In this document: positions 35,491 through 43,663 of the stretch, piece by piece
Numbering within the stretch: the stretch's first letter is position 1
Layout: every line of letters starts with the position of its first letter
From: Arboricoccus pini
Lineage (GTDB): Bacteria > Pseudomonadota > Alphaproteobacteria > Geminicoccales > Geminicoccaceae
Length of the DNA stretch: 64,000 bases
Reading direction: 5' to 3'
NCBI RefSeq assembly: GCF_900187945.1
Contig: NZ_FYEH01000017.1
Coordinates: forward strand, 22,695-86,694
Program-made: the position numbers and the translations under genes
The notes under the pieces: generated by a model
What the model was told of the DNA's origin: nothing
Seen by the model: the letters and a program-made list of their open reading frames with translations, nothing else
Database searches by the model: none

Positions 35491-36672
35491 ATGATGCTGA
35501 GTGCCACCAACGTCGTGAAAGCCAAGTTGATCAATCGCTGGCTCGTTTTCGATACGATTCGGAGGGAGAGCGGCATCGCCCGCGCCGGCATTGCGACGAG
35601 CACCGGCCTCTCCAAGCAGGCGATCTCCGACCTTGTCGACGAGTTGATTGCACTTGGGCTGATCAAGGAGAGCAAATCCGCCGAGCGGCGGGTGGGCAAG
35701 CCTCCTACGCCTTTATGCATTAACCCGGAGGGGGCCTACGCGCTGGGGTTTCACGTCGATGTAGGGCAGATGTCGGCGATCGTCGCCAACCTTGCGGGCG
35801 ACGTACTGTGCCGCCGGGATCAGTCCTTGAACGATCTCGAACCGGAGCGGGCTGTCACCGAACTCTTCGCGGCCGCCAAGGCATTGATACGCGAGGTCAA
35901 AATCCCTAGGGATCGCTTCCTCGGCATCGGTCTCGCCACCCCGGGCCCGTTCGGCGTGGCCGGCCTCAGCCCGCCTCGCCTACCAGGCTGGGACGGTTTG
36001 CGCCTCAGGACCTTGCTGCACGAGGCCAGCGGCTTTCCGGTCTCGCTCAGCAATGACGGTCAGTGCGCCACCATCGCCGAATGGCGCTTTGGCGATGCCG
36101 CCCGCGGCCTGACCCATTTCGTCTATGTCTATTTCGGCATCGGCATGGGTAGCGGCGTCATGATCAATAGCGCCATCTTCGGCGGGGCCAGCGGCAATGC
36201 AGGCGAGCTCGGCCATCTGACCGTGGTTCCGGGCGGTCATGAATGCATCTGCGGTAAACGCGGTTGCCTTGAGACCTATGTCTCCGTTGATGCCGCGATC
36301 CGCCACCTCTCGGCCGAGGGCATCGAGGTGGCATCGCCGGCAGCCTTCGCCGCCACCTTCGACGACAGTCATCCATTGATCAGCAGCTGGATCGGCGCCG
36401 GCGTCGAGCCTTTCCGCAACGCCTTGAACGCACTCGAAAACCTATTCGACCCGCAGACGATCATGATCGGCGGCAACGCGCCGGACTGGCTGATCGAGGT
36501 CTTCATGGCTAAGGCCGAGCCGCTTTTGCCTTCGGTCGGCCGCATCGAGCGCACCCTGCCGCGCATCATCCGCAGCGATCTGGGCGTCGATGCGGTGGTT
36601 CGCGGTGCTGCCGTACTGCCGCTTCTTACTACTCTCAATCCGCAATATCGCGAACTGAACCCACATGCCTGA
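35491..36672 (+). CDS. ROK family transcriptional regulator
   Basis: A 393-residue ROK protein with an N-terminal MarR-like winged helix (GIATSTGLSKQAISDLVDEL, ~33-52) and a sugar-kinase-like domain. ROK hallmarks are GLATPGPFG, the GNAGELGHLTV region and the zinc motif CICGKRGCLE (~251-260). Such proteins (NagC, Mlc, XylR types) repress transport operons and respond to sugars or sugar phosphates. It diverges from the CUT1 ABC operon by 118 bases, its most probable target. The kinase-type Asp expected in active glucokinases (ND) is present as NDGQC. Confidence 0.92.
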   Translation: MMLSATNVVKAKLINRWLVFDTIRRESGIARAGIATSTGLSKQAISDLVDELIALGLIKESKSAERRVGKPPTPLCINPEGAYALGFHVDVGQMSAIVANLAGDVLCRRDQSLNDLEPERAVTELFAAAKALIREVKIPRDRFLGIGLATPGPFGVAGLSPPRLPGWDGLRLRTLLHEASGFPVSLSNDGQCATIAEWRFGDAARGLTHFVYVYFGIGMGSGVMINSAIFGGASGNAGELGHLTVVPGGHECICGKRGCLETYVSVDAAIRHLSAEGIEVASPAAFAATFDDSHPLISSWIGAGVEPFRNALNALENLFDPQTIMIGGNAPDWLIEVFMAKAEPLLPSVGRIERTLPRIIRSDLGVDAVVRGAAVLPLLTTLNPQYRELNPHA

Positions 36673-36680
36673 ACTGTCGA

Positions 36681-36757
36681 CTAGGGCCGACGATCCTCAA
36701 TGATTCTACCATTCGCCATACGGATGATCCGGTCGGCGACCATCTTTGACACTGGCG
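36681..36757 (-). pseudogene. 3' fragment of an ABC transporter ATP-binding gene
   Basis: The minus strand here encodes VADRIIRMANGRIIEDRRP followed by a stop, matching the C-terminal tail of MacB/LolD-type ABC ATPases (D-R-I-I-R-M-x-x-G-R-I). Nothing upstream in the frame continues the ATPase, so this is a truncated remnant, probably left by recombination. It lies beside a RepA-like fragment. Confidence 0.5.
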
Positions 36758-36782
36758 TTTCGAAGGGGTTCAGGCATGACGA

Positions 36783-37028
36783 CTCGACCGTCTGGTTGCC
36801 GACGGCCAAAAGAGCATCGAGCTCTGGTGCGGCCGCTGCCGCCAGCGCAATCGCAACATCCGGGCGGGCACACCGCATGTCGTCCTCGGCAGCTCGATGC
36901 GGCAATGGCTGCTCTCCATGGGGGTCAAGATCGGCGGCGCCAATTACAAGGCAGTCGCCGAACAGACCCGCCGAATCGAGCAAAGCGTCATCCGCTTCGA
37001 ATGCCGGACGCACGAAGGTGCGAGCTAA
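36783..37028 (+). pseudogene. Fragment of a second RepA-like replication protein
   Basis: The plus-strand frame ending at TAA 37026-37028 reads GSSMRQWLLSMGVKIGG, then AVAEQTRRIEQS. This aligns without gaps to GRSMRAWLGRLGIAIGG and AVREQANRISAC of the intact RepA at 1239-2183. The resemblance extends back through NIRAGTPHVVLG versus AIRTNSRRVEIG. The frame has no start codon (a TGA precedes it) and stops far short of the RepA C-terminus, so only the middle of the gene remains. It suggests fusion of, or recombination with, another plasmid of the same replication family. Confidence 0.65.
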
Positions 37029-37377
37029 TGGCAAGATCATATCATCCGCGGCCGACTGGATCCGGTCGAGGGATGTCTAAGTTGCATTCCCCGTCGCTCG
37101 ACTAGTTTCCATAATGTAACTTATCGAGATAATTCGCTCCATCCCCAACTTTCGCTGCCCTGGTTAGATCACCTGTCGAGACGTTCGGTTTGGCCTAGAC
37201 AATCTATGCAATGCGCGTTCCGTTTTTGCGCCGTCATAGCGGAAAATTACTTAAATTTACGCGCGGATACTAAAAGTTGACGCGCGCAAATTCCAGTGCA
37301 AATGGTTGCCCCGTTCGCCGGCGGAGCGGGGCCAGCCGGAGGATTCAAGCTGACTGGCCTCGGTGACGGGAGGAACC
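37029..37377. promoter_or_regulatory. Upstream region of the RbsBAC-type operon
   Basis: This 350-base gene-free stretch becomes AT-rich from 37100. It holds a direct repeat (TTTACGCGCG at 37256 and TTGACGCGCG at 37277, 21 bases apart) and the 13-mer TCCGTTTTTGCGC at 37219-37231, which also occurs upstream of the DeoR-type gene at 58399. These are candidate sites for the LacI or DeoR-type regulators nearby. Confidence 0.5.
37256..37286. repeat. Direct repeat TTTACGCGCG / TTGACGCGCG, 21-bp period
   Basis: Two 10-bp half sites differing at one position begin at 37256 and 37277, exactly two helical turns apart, ~90 bases upstream of the binding-protein start. The arrangement suits a regulator dimer binding one face of the DNA. 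Confidence 0.5.
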
Positions 37378-38271
37378 ATGACCTATTTTTCCAAGACCAA
37401 GACGCTGCTGATGTCGGCGGCCCTGGCACTGATAGCCGCCAGCGCGCAGGCCGAGGGCATCGGCGTTTCGCTGCTGACCCAGCAGCATCCCTTCTACAAT
37501 GAGCTCGCGAAAGCGATCACCGCCGAGGCTAAGGCGCAGAACGTATCGGCCGAGATCTCGATTGCAAATCAGGATCTGAACAAGCAACTGGCCGATATCG
37601 AGGATTTCGTCGTCAAGGGCGTCGACGTGATCATCATGTCGCCCGTCGACAGCAAGGGGGCGCTCGCCGCCGTCGCTCGCGCCCAGGCCGCCAACATCAA
37701 GGTGATCACCGTCGACGTGCCGGTCGAGGGCGCCAAGGTCGCCTCCTATATCGGCACCGACAATTTTGTGGGCGGCGAGAAGGCCGGCGAACTGATGGCC
37801 GAGCAACTGGGCGGCAAGGGCAATATCGGCATCATCGACTACCCGCTGGTCCAGTCCGTGGTGAACCGGGTGAACGGCTTCAAGGCGGCGATCGCCAAGC
37901 ATCCCGATATGAAGATCGTCTCGATCCAGACCGGCATCACCCGCGCGGAAGCTCTGGCCGTGGCGCAGAACATGCTGCAGGCCAATCCCGACATTAACGG
38001 CATCTTCGGCTTCGGCGACGATGCGGCCCTCGCGGCCTCGGTTGCGGTGAAGTCGTCGGGCCTGTCCGGCAAGGTCAAGGTGATCGGCTTTGACGGCATG
38101 CCCGAAGCGCGCGCTGCCGTCGACAACGATCCGGACATGGTTGGCGTCATCCAGCAATATCCGGATCAGATGGGCAAGCTTGCAATCGATACCGCGATCA
38201 AGCTTGAAAAAGGCGAGAGCGTCCCAGAGAGTCAGCCCATCGTCCCAGGCGTCTACACCAAGAAGAACTAA
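37378..38271 (+). CDS. Sugar ABC transporter substrate-binding protein (RbsB-like)
   Basis: A 297-residue periplasmic binding protein of the ribose/galactose (CUT2) family. The signal peptide is MTYFSKTKTLLMSAALALIA with cleavage near ASAQA-EG. Mature motifs are GVSLLTQQHPFYNELAKAIT, KGVDVIIMSPVDS and NGIFGFGDDAALAASVAV. The ATG at 37378 follows GGGAGGAACC; an upstream codon at 37363 is less well placed. It is the first gene of a binding protein-ATPase-permease operon and is followed by a strong stem-loop that may raise its relative expression. Confidence 0.92.
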   Translation: MTYFSKTKTLLMSAALALIAASAQAEGIGVSLLTQQHPFYNELAKAITAEAKAQNVSAEISIANQDLNKQLADIEDFVVKGVDVIIMSPVDSKGALAAVARAQAANIKVITVDVPVEGAKVASYIGTDNFVGGEKAGELMAEQLGGKGNIGIIDYPLVQSVVNRVNGFKAAIAKHPDMKIVSIQTGITRAEALAVAQNMLQANPDINGIFGFGDDAALAASVAVKSSGLSGKVKVIGFDGMPEARAAVDNDPDMVGVIQQYPDQMGKLAIDTAIKLEKGESVPESQPIVPGVYTKKN

Positions 38272-38295
38272 GCCTGCCATCCGGCATTCGTGTGG

Positions 38296-38315
38296 GGCCC
38301 GCTCAATAGCGGGCC
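38296..38315 (+). other. Intercistronic stem-loop between binding-protein and ATPase genes
   Basis: GGCCCGCT-CAAT-AGCGGGCC forms a perfect 8-bp GC-rich stem with a four-base loop, 25 bases after the binding-protein stop codon. No long T-run follows directly, so it is better read as an mRNA-stabilising or attenuating hairpin than a full terminator. Such hairpins are common between highly expressed binding proteins and the rest of ABC operons. Confidence 0.7.
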
Positions 38316-38383
38316 GCTGAATATCGTTTTGCCCGCAGCGCCTTGGACCGAGTGCAGCGCGCCAGACTTACCGGAGAATTCCC

Positions 38384-39901
38384 ATGCAGGGGCTGGCAGA
38401 CGACGTGATCCTCGAGATCCGCGACGTGTCCAAGCGGTTTGGACCTGTGGTCGCGATCAAAAACATGCAGCTGAAGGTTCGCGCCGGGCGCGTACATACC
38501 ATTCTGGGCGAAAACGGGGCTGGCAAGTCGACCCTGATGAAGATCCTGGCCGGCGTCCATCAGCCAAGCGGCGGCACGATCAGCCTGGCAGGCCGACCAT
38601 ACACGCCAGCCAATCCGCAGGATGCTGCCCGAGCCGGCCTGACCATCGTCTTCCAAGAGCTCAGCCTCTGCAGCAACCTGACCGTTGCCGAGAATATCCT
38701 GGCGACACGCGAGCCCACGACCGCAGGCTTCATCAACGAAAAGGCGCTGGTGCGGACGGCAGCATCATTGGTCGAGGACCTCAAGCTCCCGGTCCGCGTC
38801 ACCGACCAAGTGGGCGATCTCTCGATGGCGCAGCGCCAACTGGTCGAGATCGCCAAGGGGCTGAGCATCGAGGCCAAGGTCGTCATCCTCGACGAGCCCA
38901 CCTCCTCTCTCAGCGACAGCGAGGCCGAGATCCTCTTTGAGATCATCGCCAAACTGAAGGCAAGGAACGTCGCCGTCATCTATATCTCGCACCGCATGGA
39001 AGAGATCATGCGGCTGAGCGATGACATCACGGTCGTGCGCGATGGCAGCTATATCACCACCAAGGACAAGACCGAGACCACGATCGACGAACTGATCGCG
39101 CTGATGGTCGGTCGTGATCTCGATGAAATCTACCCGCCGCGCGAGGTGCCAGCCCCGCCTGCCAGCACGAAACCCGTGTTGGAGATCAAGGGCCTCACCC
39201 GCCAAGGCGAGTTCGAGGACGTTCATTTCGCGGTCCGGCCAGGCGAGATCTTGGGCTTTTTCGGCCTGATCGGCTCCGGCCGCTCGGAAATCATGAATAC
39301 CCTCTTTGGCATGCGCAAGCCGAGCTCGGGGACGATCGCGATCGACGGCCGGGAGGTCTCGATCAATTCCGCGGCCGAGGCGATCGATCTCGGGATTGGC
39401 TTCGTTACCGAGAACCGCAAGGAAGAGGGCCTGGTTCTTTCCCACAGCGTCGAGGTGAATATCTCGATGGTGGCCCTGGATGACTATGCCAACCGGCTGG
39501 GCTTCTTGAAGCGGCAGGCCGAGCGGCAGGATGCGCAGGGCGGCGTCGATCGCCTTGCCATCAAGACGGCCTCGCTCGAGACGGTGGCCGGTACGCTCTC
39601 GGGCGGCAATCAGCAGAAGATCGTGATTGCTAAATGGCTTCTGACCCAGGCCAAGATCCTGATCCTGGACGAGCCGACGCGTGGCGTCGATGTCGGCGCC
39701 AAATTCGAGATCTACAAGATCATCCGCCAACTGGCGGCCGACGGGGCTGCCATCCTCCTGGTCTCCTCCGAACTTCCCGAAGTCATCGGCATGAGTGACC
39801 GCGCGGTCATCATGAGCGAAGGCCGCCAGACCGCCACGGTATCGGGCGATGAAATGACCCCGGAAAAAATCATGAGCTACGCTACGGGATTTGCACAATG
39901 A
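38384..39901 (+). CDS. Sugar ABC transporter ATP-binding protein, two domains (RbsA/MglA-like)
   Basis: A 505-residue tandem ATPase. Domain 1 has Walker A GENGAGKST, signature LSMAQRQLVEIAKGLS and Walker B VVILDEPTSSLS. Domain 2 has the degenerate Walker A GLIGSGRSE, signature LSGGNQQKIVIAKWLL and Walker B ILILDEPTRGVDVGA, the usual asymmetry of CUT2 ATPases. It overlaps the permease start by four bases (ATGA). The ATG follows GGAGAATTCCC. Confidence 0.94.
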   Translation: MQGLADDVILEIRDVSKRFGPVVAIKNMQLKVRAGRVHTILGENGAGKSTLMKILAGVHQPSGGTISLAGRPYTPANPQDAARAGLTIVFQELSLCSNLTVAENILATREPTTAGFINEKALVRTAASLVEDLKLPVRVTDQVGDLSMAQRQLVEIAKGLSIEAKVVILDEPTSSLSDSEAEILFEIIAKLKARNVAVIYISHRMEEIMRLSDDITVVRDGSYITTKDKTETTIDELIALMVGRDLDEIYPPREVPAPPASTKPVLEIKGLTRQGEFEDVHFAVRPGEILGFFGLIGSGRSEIMNTLFGMRKPSSGTIAIDGREVSINSAAEAIDLGIGFVTENRKEEGLVLSHSVEVNISMVALDDYANRLGFLKRQAERQDAQGGVDRLAIKTASLETVAGTLSGGNQQKIVIAKWLLTQAKILILDEPTRGVDVGAKFEIYKIIRQLAADGAAILLVSSELPEVIGMSDRAVIMSEGRQTATVSGDEMTPEKIMSYATGFAQ

Positions 39902-40860
39902 TGAAGATGATGGAGAACAACCCCGCCTTGGCTCGGGCGGTCAGGCAATATAGCGGCATCTTCATATCGCTCATCGTGCTCTGCGTGATCTTTTCCACCA
40001 TGAGCCCGCGTTTCATGTCGGTGGCGAATTTCCTCAACGTGCTGCAGCAGGTTGCGGTCATCGCCATCGCCGCGTTCGGCATGACATGGGTCATCCTTCT
40101 GGGCGAGATCGACCTGTCGATCGGCTCCATCATCGCCGTGGCCGGCATGGTGGCGGCACAGTGTTTTGCCTTCGGGATCGGCTTTGCGCCGACGTTCCTC
40201 CTTACGCTCGCCTCAGGCGCCATTCTGGGCCTGGCCAACGGTGTCCTTACGGCGAAGTTCTTCCTGCCCTCTTTCATCGTCACGGTGGCGACGATGGGCA
40301 TCTATCGCGGTCTGGTCAGCCTGCCGACCAACGGTGCTCCCGCCATGATCATGGAGCCCACCTGGACGGCGATCGGTACCAAGAGCTTTCTTGGCCTGCC
40401 GATTGTCATCTGGTTCGTGGCCGTCCTGTTCCTCTTCAACCATATCCTCTTGAGCAAGACCAAGTTCGGCCGGCGCGTCTATCTGACCGGCGGCAACCGC
40501 GAGGCAGCGCTTTATTCCGGCATCAAGGTTGACCGGCTGAAGATCATCATCTTCATGATCTCAGGCGTGATGTCGGCGATCAGCGGCATCCTCCTCTCCT
40601 CACGCCTCTTCTCGGCCCAGACCAACGCCGGAATGAGCTACGAACTCGATGCCATCGCGGCGGCCGTTCTGGGAGGCACAAGCCTGGCCGGCGGTGTCGG
40701 CACGATGATTGGCACCATCATCGGTGCGCTCATCATCGGCGTGCTCAATAATGGCATGAACATGCTCTCGGTCCCTTATTTTTATCAGCTGATCGTCAAG
40801 GGGCTTGTCATTCTAGTGGCAGTTTATCTAGACGCCCGCTCGAAGCGTGCCAAAAAATAA
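39898..40860 (+). CDS. Sugar ABC transporter permease (RbsC-like)
   Basis: A 320-residue CUT2 permease with 8-10 hydrophobic segments. Family stretches include AFGMTWVILLGEIDLSIGS (~58-76), the conserved GGNREAALYSGI (~197-208) and AVLGGTSLAGGVGTMIGTII. It ends the transporter operon; a LacI-type regulator gene follows 102 bases on in the same direction. The substrate sugar is not evident. Confidence 0.93.
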   Translation: MMKMMENNPALARAVRQYSGIFISLIVLCVIFSTMSPRFMSVANFLNVLQQVAVIAIAAFGMTWVILLGEIDLSIGSIIAVAGMVAAQCFAFGIGFAPTFLLTLASGAILGLANGVLTAKFFLPSFIVTVATMGIYRGLVSLPTNGAPAMIMEPTWTAIGTKSFLGLPIVIWFVAVLFLFNHILLSKTKFGRRVYLTGGNREAALYSGIKVDRLKIIIFMISGVMSAISGILLSSRLFSAQTNAGMSYELDAIAAAVLGGTSLAGGVGTMIGTIIGALIIGVLNNGMNMLSVPYFYQLIVKGLVILVAVYLDARSKRAKK

Positions 40861-40962
40861 GACGCCTCCAGGGAGGCCGACAATATTTCGCCTGACAACG
40901 ACAAACCATCCATCGGGCTTCTTCATCATATCGGATCAATAATCAGGAGCGAGGCATAGATA

Positions 40963-42003
40963 TTGTCAGATAGACCGATAAAAACGATGGAAGATTTCGC
41001 CGAGTTTGTCGGGCTGTCCCGCCCGACCGTTTCAAAATATTTCAATAATCCGACGTCCGTTCGCCGCAGGACACGCAGCCTCATTGAGGTCGCGCTCAAG
41101 GAAAGCGGCTTCCGGCCCAACATGTTCGCTGTCAATCTCAATCGCCGGTACAGTAATATCATCGGGATCATCATCCCCAACTCGACCGATCCCTTCTACA
41201 TGGCGTTGACGCGGCACGTCGAACTCATCGCCGACAAAGCGGGTTTCCTGACCTTCGTGCTTTCCTCGGACGGTAATGCCGAACTGGAGGCGCGGGCGAT
41301 CAATACGCTGAAATCCTTGAACGTCGCGGGTGCCTTGATGGCCCCACTCGGCATCAAGTCGCATCAAAAGACGCTACGCGCCTTGGGTGAGAGCACCCCG
41401 CTCATCTATGTAGATTCGCCGCTGGATGCCACGTCGTCCTTTGTCGGCACTGACAATCGGCAGAGCTTCCAGTTGATCACCGATTATCTCTGCCGCTCGG
41501 GCGATCCACCCTGTTATCTCGGCATGCCCGGGGTCAACACTAATGCGCATAGCCGCGAGGTTGCCTATGTCGAGGCCATGCGTCGGCTCGAGCTCGAGCC
41601 GATCGTCCTGACCGTGGCCAAGGTGGCCGACTGGGATTTCGAACGCTTCGGCTATGAGGAAACACTCCGCATCCTGGATCGCGGCGGTTTTCCCACACAG
41701 ACCGTCCTTTGCGCCAATGACCGGGTGGCCTTCGGGGCCATTGCCGCTGCCTATGAGCGCGGCCTCAAGATCGGCCGGCGGGCAGGCTGCGACCTGAGGA
41801 TCGCCGGGCACGACGATCATCCGCTCTCGCGCTACACTTGCCCGCCCTTGACCACCGTGGCGCAGAATTACAGCGAGATAGGCAGGCTGGCGATGGAATC
41901 GCTGCTCCGGCGGATCGACGCCACCGTAAGCGAACAGGCGAACCTCCCGGACAAGGATCGCGTCTTTCTGAGCGCCGAGTTGATCCTGCGCACCTCCGCC
42001 TGA
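40963..42003 (+). CDS. LacI family transcriptional regulator
   Basis: A 346-residue LacI-type regulator starting at TTG behind AGGAGCGAGG. The N-terminal helix-turn-helix is MEDFAEFVGLSRPTVSKYFN (~9-28) with the hinge GFRPNMFAVNLNRR. The ligand domain begins NIIGIIIPNSTDPFYMALTR and includes VLCANDRVAFGAIAAAYERG. The HTH lacks the usual DVA start (it reads EDF) but is otherwise regular. Placed directly after the RbsBAC-type genes, it probably represses them in response to the sugar. Confidence 0.9.
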   Translation: MSDRPIKTMEDFAEFVGLSRPTVSKYFNNPTSVRRRTRSLIEVALKESGFRPNMFAVNLNRRYSNIIGIIIPNSTDPFYMALTRHVELIADKAGFLTFVLSSDGNAELEARAINTLKSLNVAGALMAPLGIKSHQKTLRALGESTPLIYVDSPLDATSSFVGTDNRQSFQLITDYLCRSGDPPCYLGMPGVNTNAHSREVAYVEAMRRLELEPIVLTVAKVADWDFERFGYEETLRILDRGGFPTQTVLCANDRVAFGAIAAAYERGLKIGRRAGCDLRIAGHDDHPLSRYTCPPLTTVAQNYSEIGRLAMESLLRRIDATVSEQANLPDKDRVFLSAELILRTSA

Positions 42004-42522
42004 TCATTCGCCGCAGGGAAGGTTCGTTAGGCCGGAAGATAGAATCCCAAAAGTCCGTGTGGCGGGGGCGCTTTGATGGCCTGGCCGTGCTCGTCCTCAA
42101 GGCTGCACACGACGATCAGGATCCCAACATCCGAGCGGGCGGCATGCCCTGCTTGGCTGGTCATTCAAGCAATCGTTCGCCGTCTGGTCGACGGCCTGAT
42201 CTTGCGCACGCTGGGATGAACACTGGGCCTCGCCGGCGGTACGGCTCGACGCGTCGCTGGACGCAAAACCCGGGGAATTTTGGTTCCAGTTGCGAACACC
42301 TGGAGTGACCATCAGCTATCGACGGCGAAGGCTTCGACCCTCTGAGCTCATCAGGGTGCTAACCGCGATCCGTCACATCTTGGGCTCGGCCGACCGTCCG
42401 GCGGCAATATACCGTAAGCTCACTGACACGATCCTCCGGGAATGGTCGAGGCAAGTGGAGCTCTTGCCTGGCACAGCAGAGAGAGCTCCACCACGCCGCG
42501 GCAGGCGCCCACGCGCTGTCAC
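42004..42522. other. 520-base gap between LacI and SIS genes
   Basis: A plus-strand frame ending at 42529 reads, in part, EFWFQLRTPGVTISYRRRRL and RVLTAIRHILGSADRPAAI, which looks protein-like, but no start, ribosome-binding site or family could be assigned and a TGA lies upstream near 42206. It may be the tail of a decayed gene. No repeats or terminator were fixed. Confidence 0.3.
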
Positions 42523-43536
42523 TCAATAGGCGACGCGCTTGTAGTAGCGGCGCGTGGTGAGTGGGTGCTCGCGGATGACTTCAAGATGGGCGCTCACCCG
42601 CTCGAGCAGCGTCGCCATGACGGCTGGCGAGATCAAGGCGCGCAACTCCTGGGAAAGACCGGGCAGCGCGACCGAGGCGGTATCGAGGACGAGCAGCTTA
42701 TCGGTATAGGCCGGCGTGAAGGCCTCGATCCGCTCGGCCAACGGCCGATAGGCGTCCTCGCCCTTGAAGAGCATGACGCTGACGCCTTTCTCGACCAGTT
42801 CCAGCGTGCCATGGAAGAAGTCCGAGGCGTGGACCGGTCGCGTGCGAATCCATTGCATCTCTTCGAGGATACACATGCCGTAATAAAAGGCCTGTGGCCA
42901 CATCGCGCCGGCAGCGGTGATGATGTGGTAGGGATCGGCGGCGATCTTGCCGGCGATCTCGGGAGCCTTGGTCTCGAAGGCGCGCTTGGCTTCCAGGAGC
43001 AGGCTTGGCAGCGAGACCAGTTCGGCTGCCAGTGCCGATGCCGAGTGCAACTCGTTCCGCTGGCGCATCACTGACAGTGCGATCGCCAGCGCCTGCAGGT
43101 AGAAGGATTCGCAGGACGTGTCGTCCTCGGCGAAATTGACGAAGCTGGCATCGGCTTGACGTCCCAACGGCGTCTCGGCATGGCCCACGAGCGTGATCAC
43201 CTTCGCACCCTGGCGCCGACAAAATTCCAGTGCCGCCACGCTCTCCTTGGTCGTGCCCGACAAAGACGGGATGACGACGATGGAGTGTGCACCGAGATCG
43301 GCGCGCCCGCCGATCACCAGTTCGGCCGACAACTCCAGATACGTCGGCAGGGTCGAGCGACGCTGCAGCAGCTGGACTGCGGGCTGCATCAAGATGGCGG
43401 CCCCGCCTGTGCCGAGGAAGAAGAGGTTCGTCGCACCCTCGCCCAAGAACCGGGTGAGCGTGGCGTCGATCTCTGCCGCCAGCCCTACGGCACCGGACTG
43501 AATGCGGAGAAAACGTGCCTCGTCGAAATTCAGCAT
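42523..43536 (-). CDS. SIS-domain protein, FrlB-like sugar-phosphate deglycase/isomerase
   Basis: A 337-residue protein with two SIS domains. The first has LFFLGTGGAAILMQPAVQLL (~39-58) and the phosphate-binding IPSLSGTTKESVAALEF (~89-105). The second includes ILEEMQWIRTRPVHASDFFH and GTLELVEKGVSVMLFKGED. It resembles fructoselysine-6-phosphate deglycase (FrlB) and related aminosugar deaminases or isomerases. Candidate operators for the GntR/UTRA regulator lie both upstream of this gene (43565) and upstream of the regulator, so the pair probably forms one regulon. The sugar is not known. Confidence 0.83.
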   Translation of the reverse strand: MLNFDEARFLRIQSGAVGLAAEIDATLTRFLGEGATNLFFLGTGGAAILMQPAVQLLQRRSTLPTYLELSAELVIGGRADLGAHSIVVIPSLSGTTKESVAALEFCRRQGAKVITLVGHAETPLGRQADASFVNFAEDDTSCESFYLQALAIALSVMRQRNELHSASALAAELVSLPSLLLEAKRAFETKAPEIAGKIAADPYHIITAAGAMWPQAFYYGMCILEEMQWIRTRPVHASDFFHGTLELVEKGVSVMLFKGEDAYRPLAERIEAFTPAYTDKLLVLDTASVALPGLSQELRALISPAVMATLLERVSAHLEVIREHPLTTRRYYKRVAY

Positions 43537-43564
43537 AACGGCAGGCTGGCCTCAGATGGTATCG

Positions 43565-43575
43565 ATGTCAGACAA
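43565..43575. promoter_or_regulatory. Palindrome ATGTCAGACAA, candidate GntR-type operator
   Basis: TGTC-A-GACA is palindromic and matches the stronger site at 44476 (TTGTCGGACAA) at nine of eleven positions. It lies 29 bases upstream of the SIS gene start, where a repressor would block transcription. Confidence 0.45.
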
Positions 43576-43663
43576 GTAGGCGGCAAGCGCGCGGCGGGTC
43601 AAGGCGCATGGTTCACCGCCTGGATGCGCCTCGGCTGGCCAGCACCCTGGAAGGCGGGAGGTC

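Noticed and set aside
35373..35720. N-terminal extension of the solute-binding protein containing GLPTRRSADL, reminiscent of sequencing-adapter translations
   Set aside because: It is the antisense of the ROK regulator coding sequence, which is intact; no adapter nucleotide sequence is present.
40864..40877. GCCTCC-AG-GGAGGC as terminator of the RbsBAC operon
   Set aside because: Two-base loop is too tight and no T-run follows.
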